From positions 39,504,530-39,568,529 of the forward strand of contig CM055319.2 in NCBI GenBank assembly GCA_029255685.2: a stretch of DNA of 64,000 nucleotides, in the 5' to 3' direction. This document shows positions 45,822 through 57,152 of this stretch, in pieces (position 1 is the stretch's first letter; each line of letters begins with the position of its first letter). Source of the DNA: Silene conica. Its lineage: Eukaryota; Streptophyta; Magnoliopsida; Caryophyllales; Caryophyllaceae. Below the pieces are notes generated by a model that saw only the letters and a program-made list of their open reading frames with translations, did not search any database and was not told where the DNA came from. The position numbers and the translations under genes are program-made.

Positions 45822-46638
45822 AAATTTGATACCCGTCGTTGTGGGTGTCGAAGATAAGATTTATAAAACCAAACTTAAACTATAGATAGTGATAGTAAGG
45901 GTCGAACCACAAAGAGACGTAGCTAATTGTGTTTGCAAATTTAAAGTCTATTTAAGTAACAAAAAAGGGGGGTTTGTATGTTTGGTTGAGACTAACAACT
46001 AAGATGACATAATAAGAGAAAGTCTTAAACAAGGGTAAAAAGATGATTGAAAATTTCGGTTCACCATGGCTAAGGTAAGTCAAAAAGGGGTAAACAACTC
46101 ATGAACATAATCTCAAGAAACAAAGAATAAGCCCTTTCGGTCAATATTCATCCAAATCCTTACGGTCTTAGGGTTCCTAGAAAAGCACTAAACTTTCGTT
46201 CAAAGGCAATCCTAAATCTATTGTTAAACTAATTCTACCAATCTTTCAATCTAGTAGAATTAATTCAACAACAAATATAAAGATCGGTACAAAAATCATA
46301 AAACCAATAAAAACCTATTTTTCGCCATGGTTCCCCTAATTCCCAATCATAAGAATTAGCTATTCAGAATCATAGAACTAGAACTAGCGAATCTAATGAA
46401 CTTCGTGTGAGTAAACATATTCAAGAAATAACAATTGAAGAGAACAGTAATTAAATCGAAACAACACGAATAACAATGAAAAGAGATTGAAATAATGAAG
46501 AAGATTAATTGCATTAAAACTTACGACGGAACGGAAATCGATGAACATATCTGAAAGTTGGAGTTTTCTCTCCTTTGGTCTAATGTGTTTTTCACTAATG
46601 AAGCTTAACCTAAAAACTAATTACTATTTTTGCTTAAT

Positions 46639-47171
46639 TGTAATACTCCATGAGAGATTTGTCCCACATCGGTAGAATGTGAGGCTTGTGATATGTTTAT
46701 AATTGCTTCTACCCACCACTTAGTAACAAGGCCTTGTGCTTTAGGGCTTAAGTGAAGACAATTAACTGGCCCAAAAGTGCACACTCATCTTATTGGGTTT
46801 GTGTTACGACGGTGGCGGGTCGGGTTGTTACAAATGGTATCAGAGCAACCCTGCGACCGTGTGTGAGCCTGTGGTCAGGAGTACCCGGGTCACCCACCTA
46901 GCGGGGGAGGATTTTGGGCTTCGCTGCGGTCAAATTTGAGGCACAACGACGACGTTGTGATCTTAAGTGAGGGAGTTTGTAATACTCCATGAGAGATTTG
47001 TCCCACATCGATAGAATGTGAGGCTTGTGATATGTTTATAATAGCTTCCACCCACCACTTAGTAACAAGGCCTTGTGCTTTAGGTCTTAAGTGAGGACAA
47101 TTAACTGGCCCAAAAGTGCACACCCATCTTATTGGGTTTGTGTTACGACGGTGGCGGGTCGGGTTGTTACA
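46639..47171 (+). mobile_element. TRIM2: miniature LTR retrotransposon
   Basis: 533 bases with 194-base LTRs (46639-46832, 46978-47171) and target duplication TTAAT (46634-46638, 47172-47176). Primer site TGGTATCAGAGC begins two bases after the first LTR. A purine-rich TTAAGTGAGGGAGTT precedes the second. The interior is about 145 bases and non-coding. Same family as TRIM1, in opposite orientation, nested in the F LTR. Confidence 0.95.
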
Positions 47172-47221
47172 TTAATACAAGCTTGGAAAATAAACCGAAA
47201 TTAAGAAACAAAGCTGTTCAG

Positions 47222-47340
47222 CCCGTGACTAGGTCGACCGACCGGACATAGTGGTCGATCGACCACTTCTGTTGTGAATGTGACTTTCTACTTCGCTACA
47301 TTGGTCGGTCGACCAAGTAGACAGGCCGGTCGACCGCTTA
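47222..47340. repeat. GTCGACCGACC words in the F LTR
   Basis: AGGTCGACCGACCGG...GTGGTCGATCGACCAC, then TTGGTCGGTCGACCAAG and GGCCGGTCGACCGC, as in the D-family LTRs. Confidence 0.75.
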
Positions 47341-47599
47341 CTGCTCCTCTTCAGCCCTTGATCAGCTTGCACGCATCTCCAAAACCTCGACTTCGGACCC
47401 TTATCTTGTGAGTTCCTCTAGGACGGCTTCCGAAGGACGATTAAAGCTTGATGTAGCTCACTTTTGCTTCTTCCAACATTTAAAACATAGAAATGCCAAA
47501 GTAAAACATTTCGGGAGGAAAAATAGCTAAAAGCTATTAAACATGCATAGAAATACGTGCCAAAACTATAAATAAAATGTATAGTATATGCACTTATCA

Positions 47600-48361
47600 A
47601 ATCCCATCTTCATGTATACTCTAAAATCAACCCTCATATTACTTTCAACATAGATTTCTCATAAGAATCAGAATATAAAACATACTAAAGATGTTTAGCA
47701 ACCTATTTCATACTTATAATCATATGAACACATCAAAACACAAAGAATGCTAATATAAAAAATTTGGTCGAGTAAGCTCATTATCGTCACCTCAAGCGTC
47801 TTGTGGTCCGATTTCTTCCTCCACGATGTAAGAATCTACCCCCGGGTCGTCCAAGCCAACTACTAAGAACATAAAAATGCATATTAGAAGCCTAAAACGA
47901 ATTAGGGCAAAAACAGCCCGGAAATGGAAGGTTGAGAATTGAAAAACAAAAGTGACGGGAAGAACGGAATTTGCGAGAGTAATCCGAATATGGAAACATT
48001 ACCTTGATTCGAGTTAAGATCGATTTGCCTTTAGATGATCTTTTTAGGAGCTTTCAAAGAGAGAAAATGGAGGTTTTGGGTTTACTGTAACTTGTGTTTT
48101 GAGGGAAATGAGATGTCGTAAGAAGAAAGAAATGAGTTGTCCTTTTATTTATTTGAGTCGGGTTTCCTTAATTAAGTGGAACGAAAACCTTAAGACGGAA
48201 TGCCAAGCGAACCAAACATCTTAAGATAAAATGAACCTTAAGACGGAACTTAACGGAAATTCTTAAAATAAAACTTACGAAATATTATTAAAATAATATT
48301 ATATTCCGAAAAACACTTTAAAATATTAAAATATTCTTTTATGAAAATACGGGATGTTACA
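47600..48361 (-). mobile_element. partial E-family LTR
   Basis: Matches the end of the solo E LTR (from about 20540 on): CTCATTATCGTCACCTCAA, then a terminal GGGATGTTACA. Cut on the left by F; its other part should lie beyond the window. Confidence 0.7.
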
Positions 48362-48918
48362 AACAACGTAAACGTCTTCTCCAGGTGCAATCTCCACGCC
48401 TTTCATAATTATCACACGTGCAAAAAAAGAGAGAACGAATCTAATAAATATACTAATTATATAAAATTATTAAATCAAACATCACTTAAACATGAGACTT
48501 ACGACGAGGAAAGATAGATCCAAAAAGTAGGATCGATCTAGGCTTGAAGAACACGAAAAAAAAGGAAGAGGAAGGTGGCGGCACAAACCCTAGGCGGAGG
48601 GAAGTAGCGCGCGACACAAGAGGAGAGAAAGAGAAGGAGAGAATAAGGTTTAGGGTTTAGAGAGGATGCAGAAAAGAACACAAGAGTTTGGTTTCCACTC
48701 CCTATATATATAGAAGTTCATGGGTTTAACCCCTATTTAGGCCCAAAGCTCCACCCAACACTTCATTCTCACGTGAGACTTGAGGGTCAAGTGGCCATCA
48801 CCGAATTTCGAGCCCAACGAGCCAAATAATCAAGAAAAGAATATTTTTCCCGAAATAAAATATGAAATATGGGGAAAAAGAATTAAATAAATATATTAAG
48901 GTAATCGGGGGTGTTACA
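48362..48918 (-). mobile_element. partial LTR of another family (K)
   Basis: Ends GGGGGTGTTACA at 48918, so on the minus strand it starts TGTAACACCCCCG. It is cut at 48361 by the E-type LTR and lies in Athila-like coding sequence. A TATATA at about 48705 could be promoter sequence. No coding. Confidence 0.55.
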
Positions 48919-49536
48919 TCAAGGCTGATGCCCTTAATGTCATCCAGTGAATGTCCCATTGCTTTCCTGTTGTTCTTATGAATAGTCAATAAAGCGATTA
49001 ACTGTTCCTCATCCAGCTTGACACTAACAATGACATCGTTTTAAGATAAGAAGCATATTTAAGATAAGAAGGAAGAGGCTTATGCTTAGGAATGTTTACC
49101 TCAATAGAACATAAGGTGCTCACCAAAGGTTGTACCTTTCTTCCCTCATCATCTGCCAGTTCACGCTCCTCTAACACAGCTTCAAGCAGATCCAACATGA
49201 CATCGTTTTTACCTATATCATATGCACACTCATCTAACAACGCCAAAGCCTCTAACGGATCCTTAACCAAGGAATCCGACCAAAGCTCAAAAGCAGACTC
49301 ATCAATGGCATCAACTGAATAACAAGTATCCTCAAGGATTGGTCTAGACAAAGTATCTGGTAGACTAAACGTTATGACATCATCCCCAACCGCTAGAGTC
49401 AGACACCCGTGTTTAACATCAATGAGGGGCCCAGCTGTACACAAAAACGGTCTCCCCAAAATAATTGGTGTACGGGTATTTACTAGAATGAAGAACTTGC
49501 CTACCTTAACAGGCACATCCTCTAAGATACCTAAAG
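48919..49536 (-). pseudogene. Athila-like protease to RT-linker fragment (L)
   Basis: Minus-strand reading begins LGILEDVPVKVGKFF, continues with TRTPIILGRPFLCTAG and IDVKHGCLTLAVGDD (the C-terminal half of a retropepsin), then a long acidic linker (VLEERELADDEG, KPLPSYLKYA) and, after a frame break, LDDIKGIS, the segment leading into RT. It is the outermost element of the nest that can be recognised, cut by K at 48918 and by an E-type LTR at 49537. Confidence 0.8.
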
Positions 49537-49937
49537 TGTAACCCTCGCGGCAGCGGAAAGTAAAACATAGAAATATGCATGAAATTTGCGCCGAATTTAA
49601 ACTTTTCATGAAATAAATCTAACATGCGAGGCGTAATACTACAAAACTAAAATGCGGAATAAAATGGAAACATAATTAATATAAGTACTAAGTATTAAAT
49701 ACAAGCAAAGCCCGGGATAGCATATCCCTACGGACAGCAAAACTGAAATATCCAAACTAGGTATAGCTAAACAATAAGGTAATAATCACACGATGAAGGA
49801 TCATTGCTAGCTAGCCTCAACGTGAACCCCATGTACAGCTGCACCAACCTACATACATGAAACATGTAAACCACAGTCAGTGGGGAGTGACTAGAGGTTC
49901 TCCTAGCCACTTGTTGTCACAAACACATAACATTTAT
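49537..49937 (-). mobile_element. partial E-family LTR
   Basis: Starts TGTAACCCTCGCGGCAGCGG like the E1 LTR at 1391 (CCTCGCAAAAGCGG) and shares the AAGCCCGGGAT...CATATCCCTAC and TGGGGAGTGACTAGAG blocks. It is cut at about 49937 by the copia-like LTR, before the hairpin array. Confidence 0.7.
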
Positions 49938-51363
49938 TGGAGTAGGTGTCCTCCACAATAGTGCGATCACATCAATGGTAAATATCATTGATAAATCTCC
50001 AATAAGAATACTCAAGGGTTGATTTTTAATCATATAGTCAACTGATCAACATTAATCGGTAATGATTGGCTTGATAGAGTTTGACATTACTGTCGTATGA
50101 CGGTGGTGATCAGTTGATCCCTTTAGGTCACACCTATATGACAACTCTCTTAATAGAAAAGGAAGTGACTATATAATGATACTAGTCAGTTCGATCCTAG
50201 CTTATGATATGTATAAGGAGGATATTTATAATAATATTATAAATAATAAAGTTTTACTATTTGAAATGTTATTACTAAAATTTAGATGTTTGTTAAACAG
50301 CATTATAAGAATGAATTAAGTTTTGCACTGCAAATGTTGTAGCATTGTTCGGATACGGGAAATTATTAAGTGGATGTTTGTAATTACGAATTATTACTCA
50401 ATTTTATGAATTAATGTTTAATTAGTTAAACTTGAATTCCATAAAACAAATAAGATTCTCAAGGTATTTGTCACATGACAAATTAACAAAAACAAGATGA
50501 ATGTCCATTTAGTGAAATGGAGCGTGTGATATGTCACGCATACACACAATTGCATATTAACATTTTATGAAGAAAATCCATTTAATTTATTTGAAATTGT
50601 GGGGAACTTGATGGTTTTGAGGTGCCCATGCATTGGGCACTCTACCCTACTCACCCGGCCACCCCCTTGAGAAGAACAAAAGATGAGTTTTTCTCTTCTC
50701 AACTTTCATTCATTCATTTCGGTAATTTTTGGGGCTTTTCGTTTGAGAGAGAAAAATATGAAATTGTTCATCTGATTCTCCACAAAACCGTGACTCCCGC
50801 CTTCATACAATAAGATCAAAAATCAATATTAAATTTAGTAAAGGTAGTAGTAATATTAGATCATATAACTAGGTTACTTGTGGTTGATTTCTAACAAAAA
50901 TGACCATTAGTTTTAAGTGAGTTTGTCTTGGGTGCATCTATATTGGAGGTGTTCTACTTTGGAGGCTCATTGGAGGATCAAACCATTGTTATAAGCTCAA
51001 GAACTAAGTAAAGAAGGAGTCTTTACTAGTGCCCTAGACCGAAATTGCTCAATATAAGATTGACAAAGTTTCTTCAATGATCTCTTTTATTTATTTTTTC
51101 TGCATGCATTCACTAAGTTTACATGATAACACATTTATTATGACTAAAAACGAGTCATGAACTCTTCAATTGGTATCAGAGCAATCGTTTGTTTGCATGC
51201 ATAATCGGTTATTGTTTTTCCGAGTTAAAGTAACTTTAATAAAACTAAAAAAATTTGTGATCTATGAGATATGTCACTCGAAAATTTTGCATGTTATATA
51301 TTCTGGTCCTAAATTGATTTTAGGTTATTTTTATAATTAATGGGATTTTGTTGTTCATTCATA
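49938..51363 (+). mobile_element. 5' LTR, primer site and leader of a probable copia-type element
   Basis: An LTR of about 1.23 kb (49938-51168, starting TGGAGTAGGTGTCC, ending CTCTTCA) is followed by primer site TGGTATCAGAGC (51171-51182) and about 180 bases of leader. It is cut at 51364 by a J-like LTR. No coding part is in the window, so the copia assignment rests only on resemblance of the LTR. 50620-50815 reads as a short frame but has no recognisable domain. Confidence 0.55.
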
Positions 51364-51929
51364 TTGTAACACCCCCATTTATTCAGGGGCCTGGACTAGG
51401 ACTGCCAGATAATTAAGGGTGTTACCATCTTGGAAAAACCGAGGTAGTAGATAACAAAGGGAAAGAACAAAGTACTTTATTTATTGAAAAGTCAAACCAA
51501 CATTCTTACAACTGTTTCAAAACATACACTAAAAGTTAAATAGCTCATAAGTAAATAACTATGGTGATCTAGACTCTAGTCTGGTCCGGATCCAAGCTCT
51601 CCCTTCCCATTCAGCTCCCATAGTCTCACGTACCCGTCATTATGCTCCCCAATAAATTGGTTCATCACAGGTGATCATGAATATACAGGGTCAATCACAA
51701 GGTTGAGTAGAGGAAATCAACAAATAAAACATAATCATTAGTAGAAATGCAGCTTCCTCCAACTACAAATCACAAGACCCAAGAACTCCACTCCATATCA
51801 CAAAATCCAATTTTTGCACTCCACATCACAAGACCCAATTTCTCCACTCCATATCATAAGACCCAGTATCTCTACTCCATATCACAAGACCCATTATCGT
51901 ATTTCCGCATCATAAGAATGTACAGATAG

Positions 51930-53255
51930 TTTTTTTTTTTTTTTTTTTTTTTTGATGAAATGTGAGAAAATATATATATCAAAGGACCAAGGAAACCATT
52001 ACAAGAACATATGTACTGTTAGAGAGACTACCTCTAACAGCCCAAACAACAATTTTAAACAACAAACTAAAACAAGCTATTCATCATTCTTAAAAGCTAA
52101 ACGTGCCAAGGCTTCTGTTGCAATCTGTCTGGCCACCACTTCAGGCTTTAGAAGAGTGTCATTGATTCGCGCATTATTTCGTTGTCTCCATATGTGATAG
52201 TAAAGAGCAGTAAGGAACACTGCCATCCTTTGCCATGTTGGATCCTTTGCATTACCTTGAAGTATGGCTGCTTCTGAAGGTAAAGAGGACTGTATATTAT
52301 TGGACAGAGCAGCTCTGATCTTTATACTGTAAGGGCAGTCTATCAAGAGGTGGTTTCTGGTTTCAGTAGCATTACCACAAGAGCAGCAGATGTCATCACT
52401 GCTACACCCAATGCTGAACAGTTTGTCTTTCAGATTCATTCCTTTGGAAAACGAGAGCCAGGTGATGACAGAATGCTTGGGGACATTCCAAGAGTTCCAG
52501 CATAGCTTAGGCCATTCTAGGTGAGTGCCAGAAGGTATCAACCACTCATACCCATCCTTGACTGTATATCCATTAGGAGTATTAACCCAGGTATTGTTAT
52601 TATAACCAGCCCTGAGGAGCTCCTTTGCTTTACATACACTCTTCCAAGACCATGTAGAATCAGCTGGGGGTTGATAGGTATCCCACTGTTGGTCTTTCAG
52701 GTAAACTTGATGAACCCATCTGATCCAAAGCCTGTCTGCCTTAGTGTATATCCAATCCACCAGCTTGCCAATGTTTGCATAATTCCAGATATCAATTCTC
52801 TTAATCCCTAATCCTCCTTCTGCCTTTGGTCGTGTAACAGTATCCCAAGAGACCAAAGGTACTCTATGGTACTCACTGCTTCCATCCCATAAAAAGTTCC
52901 TGCAGATGGCCTCTATTCTTTTGATAATACTCTTAGGCAGAATGAACATAGATGCCCAGTAGTTATGTAAGGTATTAAGTACAGAGTTAATGAGAGTGAT
53001 CCTTCCTGCATAAGAGAGCTTCCTAGAGCCAATACTCCTGATTCTGTTCATGATTTTCTCTGTCAGTTTATGGCAATCTTGTTTACTGATCTTACCAGTT
53101 TGCATAGGTACTCCCAAATATCTGAAGGGAAAAGTGCCTTCCCTAAACCCAGTAACCCTCTGGATGTCTGCTCTTAGATCAGTATCCATCCCATTAAAAT
53201 AAATATCAGACTTGGTGGGGTTCAACTTTTGCCTGAGTGGTTTAGGAGGAAGACT
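51930..53255 (-). mobile_element. 5'-truncated L1-type LINE insertion
   Basis: A poly-A tail (T run at 51930-51953 on the plus strand) at one end, and a 17-base target duplication TAAGAATGTACAGATAG (51913-51929, 53256-53272) on both sides. Only the last 1.3 kb of the element was inserted. This is a textbook target-primed insertion, nested in the J-like LTR. Confidence 0.95.
52077..53255 (-). pseudogene. C-terminal part of LINE ORF2
   Basis: Open from the truncation point to the stop at 52077, about 390 codons. It starts just after the RT catalytic motif (LNPTKSDIYFNG), goes on with FPFRYLGVPMQTGKIS and KLSYAGRITLINSVL, and has the zinc-binding RVT domain (VPKHSVITWLSFSKGMNLKD, CCSCGNATETRNHLLIDC) and IWRQRNNARIN near the end. 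No RT active site or endonuclease remains, so it is inert. Codons upstream of 53255 belong to the host LTR. Confidence 0.88.
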
Positions 53256-54329
53256 TAAGAATGTACAGATAGTTAATAACATTATAACTTCAATCATTGA
53301 ATATGATGTATAAAACTCACAACAGTTAATAATCATGTCTCATATCATAAACGAGTTCACATATATTCCCCTACCTCAAACTGCAGAAAGACAAAGTCCA
53401 CCGGACAGCTGCTAGAAGTGTGTCACGCGGAAATCGTCACCTAAACATAAATTATGTAACGAATTAATAATCTTCCCAAACCCCATATCACCACGTATAC
53501 CTACTATAAATAGCAACCTTCTAAAAGTGGAAAGTTTCCCAAAATAGAAACTTTCCCGAAATAACAATTTCCTTAAAAGGAAATTTCCCGACTCAGAAGA
53601 AAGACCTTTAACTAACAATTTAATATTTACTTAATAACTACTACAACAAATACCATACTAATAATAATGCGTTACTATAATAATATTGATGCGTATTTGG
53701 GGTGATAATCAATAAAGATAATCAACAAAAATACGGATGTTGCAGCGGAATAAAAATACTAATAAAATATTACAATCTTGAACGAATAAAGAACGAAAAG
53801 TAACCAAGAACGATGAAAGAATGAACGAAAGGTGGCCGGTGATGGTGGCCGTTGATGTGACGTGGCCCGGTGGTCACGGTGGTGGCGTTTCTTGGACGGT
53901 GGTTCTTGAAGTTCTTGATTGATGAATCTTGATGACGTAATAAGGCACAGCACTTAATACTTGAAAGATTTGTGAAACGATTTAATGAATGAATTATGTA
54001 TGTCGATGGATAGGATAATTGATCAAACTCACACAGATATTCTCTCAATTATTTTGAAGCTCACACAGATACTTCGGGTTTCAAAGCTCACACAGATACT
54101 TTAGGGTTTTTTTTTGTAAGTTAAACTTAACAAGAAAATTATAATTTGATAATTGAATGAATTTTAAAACTACATGGCTGCCCCCTATTTATAGGGTGGA
54201 CGATCAGCCCTACTATCCTACTCTTACTAAGGTTAGAATACCTTAATTTAATCTAATTAGAAAACCCTAATCCTACCTAGGTTCAAACAAATAGTTTGAC
54301 TAGGATTAAGACTTCTATTCCTACACAAA

Positions 54330-54535
54330 CTATGAATCCTATCACTAGTAAGATTCCTTATTCTACTAGGATTGTGAATCCTATAAATACTAGGACATCT
54401 AATCCTATTAGGATTATGAATCCTACAATAACTAAGACTCCTAATTCTATTAGGACTATGAATCCTACAACACTTAGGATTCCTAATTCTACTAGGACTA
54501 TGAATCCTATCACAACTAGGGTTCCTATTTAAATT
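54330..54535. repeat. 42-base tandem repeat in the B 3' LTR
   Basis: Five units of ACTATGAATCCTA...CTACTAGG. The 5' LTR and the duplicated LTR (from about 56702 and 62370) have one fewer. Confidence 0.8.
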
Positions 54536-54642
54536 AGGATTTCCTATTTGTACTAGGACTCTTACAAAGACTCCTATTTGGACTAGAAAACACATTAGTC
54601 CTTATTAAACATAAAATAAACTAACTACTCGCTACACACAAC

Positions 54643-55977
54643 CTAGATTTGGCCGTGTATTATACTCCATTGTCGAGTCCACGCAATCTTGAGTATTGTA
54701 TTGGACCCAAAATCGCACCCATAGATTAGAGACCTCGTATTCTGGTTAAGGAGTAGTTCATAAGAGGATGCTCCTGCATCACACTCTCCTTCTTTTCGAA
54801 AATTTGGCCTCAAATTTCGGCGTATGCTGCCACCTGGATCAAAAACATATCTTCCAAGTTGAATTATCCTTGTAATAACAGGCCTAGATAATCCCACCTC
54901 TTTCTGTATAGTATCAAATCTTATACGCCTTGTATGATCTTTAACCCCACTTGACTTATGCTTCTGTTTTGTCCTTTGCTTGTTTCCTCCACTAATCCAT
55001 TTTCCTTGCACAATTAGATTATGAACGGAAAAAATTGTTTGTGGTATAGCAACTCTACCTTTAACCATCATAGGATTCGAGCTTAACACTGGGTTAGAAC
55101 CTCTACCATGTACTCCCTTACCAACCTCCTTTATTTGCATAAGTAAACTCAGAATAAAACAGGTTGCTTGGAATCCAGTAGTGATACTTCTAATTAACAC
55201 AAGACTTGCATTCCCTAATTGGTAAGAATTCTTATCATCACTTTCAATGATAGTTAATGAATCCTGTGTGTTGATAGGACGGTCTCTACCCACTATATTA
55301 TTCATAGATTCCCTGACTAACATAGGCAAAGAATCAGATTTGCTTTGATTGTTACTGTCACTTACCAGTGGTTCAAATCTGATGATCTCATCTTCTTCCT
55401 TTGCTTTATCTTTTTGAAGATACGAGTCCTCTTTTGGAAAGTCATGTGGACTGTTCGTTTCTTCAACAACAAGTACCCCATGGCTATTCTTGTCTTCGCC
55501 AACTTCTACTTCCTCTATGTCTTTCTTAGGTTCTACCTTTTTCTTTGGAACCCATGGTTGAAGATCAAATATTGTTTTTCCCTTAGGTATGCTATAAACA
55601 TTGGTCCTTCCGTTGTGTTTCACCTTTCGATCAAACTGCCATGGTCTTCCCAATAAAATATGGCTAGCACTCATAGGAACAATATCACACCATATTTCAT
55701 CTTCATACGGACCAATCTTGAATGGTATTAAGACCTGTTGGTTTACATTAATACCCTCCTCTCCATCAAGCCAATAGAGTTTATAAGGTTGTTTCTTATC
55801 AATCTTGGGTAGTTGTAACTTCTCAACCGCCTCTATGGACATTAAGTTAGTACAAGAACCGCTATCAATAATCATAGTACATACCTTATTCTTTATCTTG
55901 CATCTTGTACGAAAAATCCTTTCCCGTTGGTTATGAACCTCGTCGTCGGCCTCTATATGCAAGTTCCTTAATACCAT
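54643..55977 (-). CDS. protease-only protein of element B
   Basis: About 444 residues from the ATG at 55977 (MVLRNLHIEADDEV); the longer frame runs through the primer site and LTR. Near the start is an aspartic protease: IIDSGSCTNLMS with active-site DSGS, then LYWLDGEEG, DIVPMSASHILLGRPWQFD. After it comes a Lys/Glu-rich stretch and a Ser/Arg-rich C-terminal half without known domains. There is no zinc knuckle, RT, RNase H or integrase. The frame passes the polypurine tract (FRKEGECDAG) and ends about 46 codons inside the 3' LTR, as in A. The protease may cleave particle proteins supplied by another element; that is inference. Confidence 0.75.
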   Translation of the reverse strand: MVLRNLHIEADDEVHNQRERIFRTRCKIKNKVCTMIIDSGSCTNLMSIEAVEKLQLPKIDKKQPYKLYWLDGEEGINVNQQVLIPFKIGPYEDEIWCDIVPMSASHILLGRPWQFDRKVKHNGRTNVYSIPKGKTIFDLQPWVPKKKVEPKKDIEEVEVGEDKNSHGVLVVEETNSPHDFPKEDSYLQKDKAKEEDEIIRFEPLVSDSNNQSKSDSLPMLVRESMNNIVGRDRPINTQDSLTIIESDDKNSYQLGNASLVLIRSITTGFQATCFILSLLMQIKEVGKGVHGRGSNPVLSSNPMMVKGRVAIPQTIFSVHNLIVQGKWISGGNKQRTKQKHKSSGVKDHTRRIRFDTIQKEVGLSRPVITRIIQLGRYVFDPGGSIRRNLRPNFRKEGECDAGASSYELLLNQNTRSLIYGCDFGSNTILKIAWTRQWSIIHGQI

Positions 55978-56023
55978 TGCGAATAAGTTCTCCCAAGAAC
56001 TGGTATAATAAAAATTAGACCAA

Positions 56024-56043
56024 GAGCCGAAGCTCTGATACCA
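56024..56043 (-). promoter_or_regulatory. primer-binding site of B with UUCG hairpin
   Basis: TGGTATCAGAGC with GAGC-TTCG-GCTC overlapping its end, as in A. Confidence 0.85.
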
Positions 56044-56555
56044 ATTTGATGCGTATTTGGGGTGATAATCAATAAAGATAATCAACAAAAATACGGATGT
56101 TGCAGCGGAATAAAAATACTAATAAAATATTACAATCTTGAACGAATAAAGAACGAAAAGTAACCAAGAACGATGAAAGAATGAACGAAAGGTGGCCGGT
56201 GATGGTGGCCGTTGATGTGACGTGGCCCGGTGGTCACGGTGGTCACGGTGGTGGCGTTTCTTGGACGGTGGTTCTTGAAGTTCTTGATTGATGAATCTTG
56301 ATGACGTAATAAGGCACAGCACTTAATACTTGAAAGATTTGTGAAACGATTTAATGAATGAATTATGTATGTCGATGGATAGGATAATTGATCAAACTCA
56401 CACAGATATTCTCTCAATTATTTTGAAGCTCACACAGATACTTCGGGTTTTAAAGCTCACACAGATACTTTAGGGTTTTTTTTGTAAGTTAAACTTAACA
56501 AGAAAATTTGTTTATAATTTGATAATTGAATGAATTTTAAAACTACATGGCTGCC

Positions 56556-56570
56556 CCCTATTTATAGGGT
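56556..56570 (-). promoter_or_regulatory. TATA box of the B 5' LTR
   Basis: Minus-strand CCCTATAAATAGGGG lies in the middle of the LTR. Confidence 0.5.
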
Positions 56571-57108
56571 GGACGATCAGCCCTACTATCCTACTCTTAC
56601 TAAGGTTAGAATACCTTAATTTAATCTAATTAAAAAACCCTAATCCTACCTAGGTTCAAACAAATAGTTTGACTAGGATTAAGACTTCTATTCCTACACA
56701 AACTATGAATCCTATCACTAGTAAGATTCCTTATTCTACTAGGATTGTGAATCCTATAAATACTAGGACATCTAATCCTATTAGGATTATGAATCCTACA
56801 ATAACTAAGACTCCTAATTCTACTAGGACTATGAATCCTATCACAACTAGGGAATTTAAATTAGGATTTCCTATTTGTACTAGGACTCTTACAAAGACTC
56901 CTATTTGGACTAGAAAACACATTAGTCCTTATTAAACATAAAATAAACTAACTACTCGCTACACACAACCTAGATTTGGCCGTGTATTATACTCCATTGT
57001 CGAGTCCACGCGATCTTGAGTATTGTATTGGACCCAAAATCGCACCCATAGATTAGAGACCTCGTATTCTGGTTAAGGAGTAGTTCATAAGAGGATGCTC
57101 CCGCATCA

Positions 57109-57152
57109 AATATACTAATAACAATATAATAATAATAATAATAATAATAATA
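57109..57152. repeat. J-like LTR remnant with (TAA)n
   Basis: Target duplication AATAT, then ACTAATAACAATATAATAAT... It ends where LINE sequence begins. Confidence 0.7.

Larger units (their letters stand above)
45501..47599 (-). mobile_element. element F: gag start, leader and 5' LTR (Athila-like)
   Basis: The minus-strand LTR is 45827-47599 (TGATAAGTGC...GGGTATCA; about 1.24 kb without TRIM2). Next are a primer site TGGCGCCGTTGCCGGGG (45821-45805), a leader, and a gag start ending HPNYIILVERNQFSGLP at 45501, where D2 interrupts. The gag continues at 15377 going left. The LTR end near the primer site is related to the D LTR end (ACCCGTCGTTG). GTCGACC words occur at about 47230-47335. The upper end abuts E-type LTR sequence at 47600. 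The 3' LTR is outside the window. Confidence 0.8.
51365..53686 (-). mobile_element. J-like LTR fragment, left of element B
   Basis: Starts TGTAACACCCCCATTTATTC and follows the J LTR in outline (GAGGTAGTAGATAACAAAGG, AGCTGCTAGAAGTGTG..., GTGGAAAGTTTCCC) with considerable divergence. A tandem repeat based on ACTCCATATCACAAGACCC lies at about 51750-51900. A LINE (51930-53255) and B (53687 on) are nested. It continues at 57109-57152 with its (TAA)n tract. Confidence 0.7.
53687..57108 (-). mobile_element. element B: non-autonomous LTR retrotransposon with protease-only ORF
   Basis: LTRs 53687-54781 (1,095) and 56047-57108 (1,062) begin TGATGCGTATTTGG and end GCATCA. Target duplication AATAT (53682-53686, 57109-57113). 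Primer site with UUCG hairpin at 56024-56043; polypurine tract AAAAGAAGGAGAG above 54781. The 1.27-kb interior encodes only a protease-like domain. LTR lengths differ mainly by one 42-base unit of an internal tandem repeat. It must rely on other elements for RT and integrase; A shares its primer-site structure. Confidence 0.95.

Noticed and set aside
51171..51182. tRNA-Met gene fragments at the TGGTATCAGAGC sites
   Set aside because: Each lies next to an LTR in the position of a primer-binding site and no tRNA body is present.
54257..54595. Arg/Asn-rich ORFs over the B LTR
   Set aside because: They are translations of the 42-base tandem repeat, present at each B LTR in varying length.
55978..56088. 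N-terminal extension of the B protein into the LTR
   Set aside because: It covers the primer site and LTR edge; the ATG at 55977 is the sensible start.
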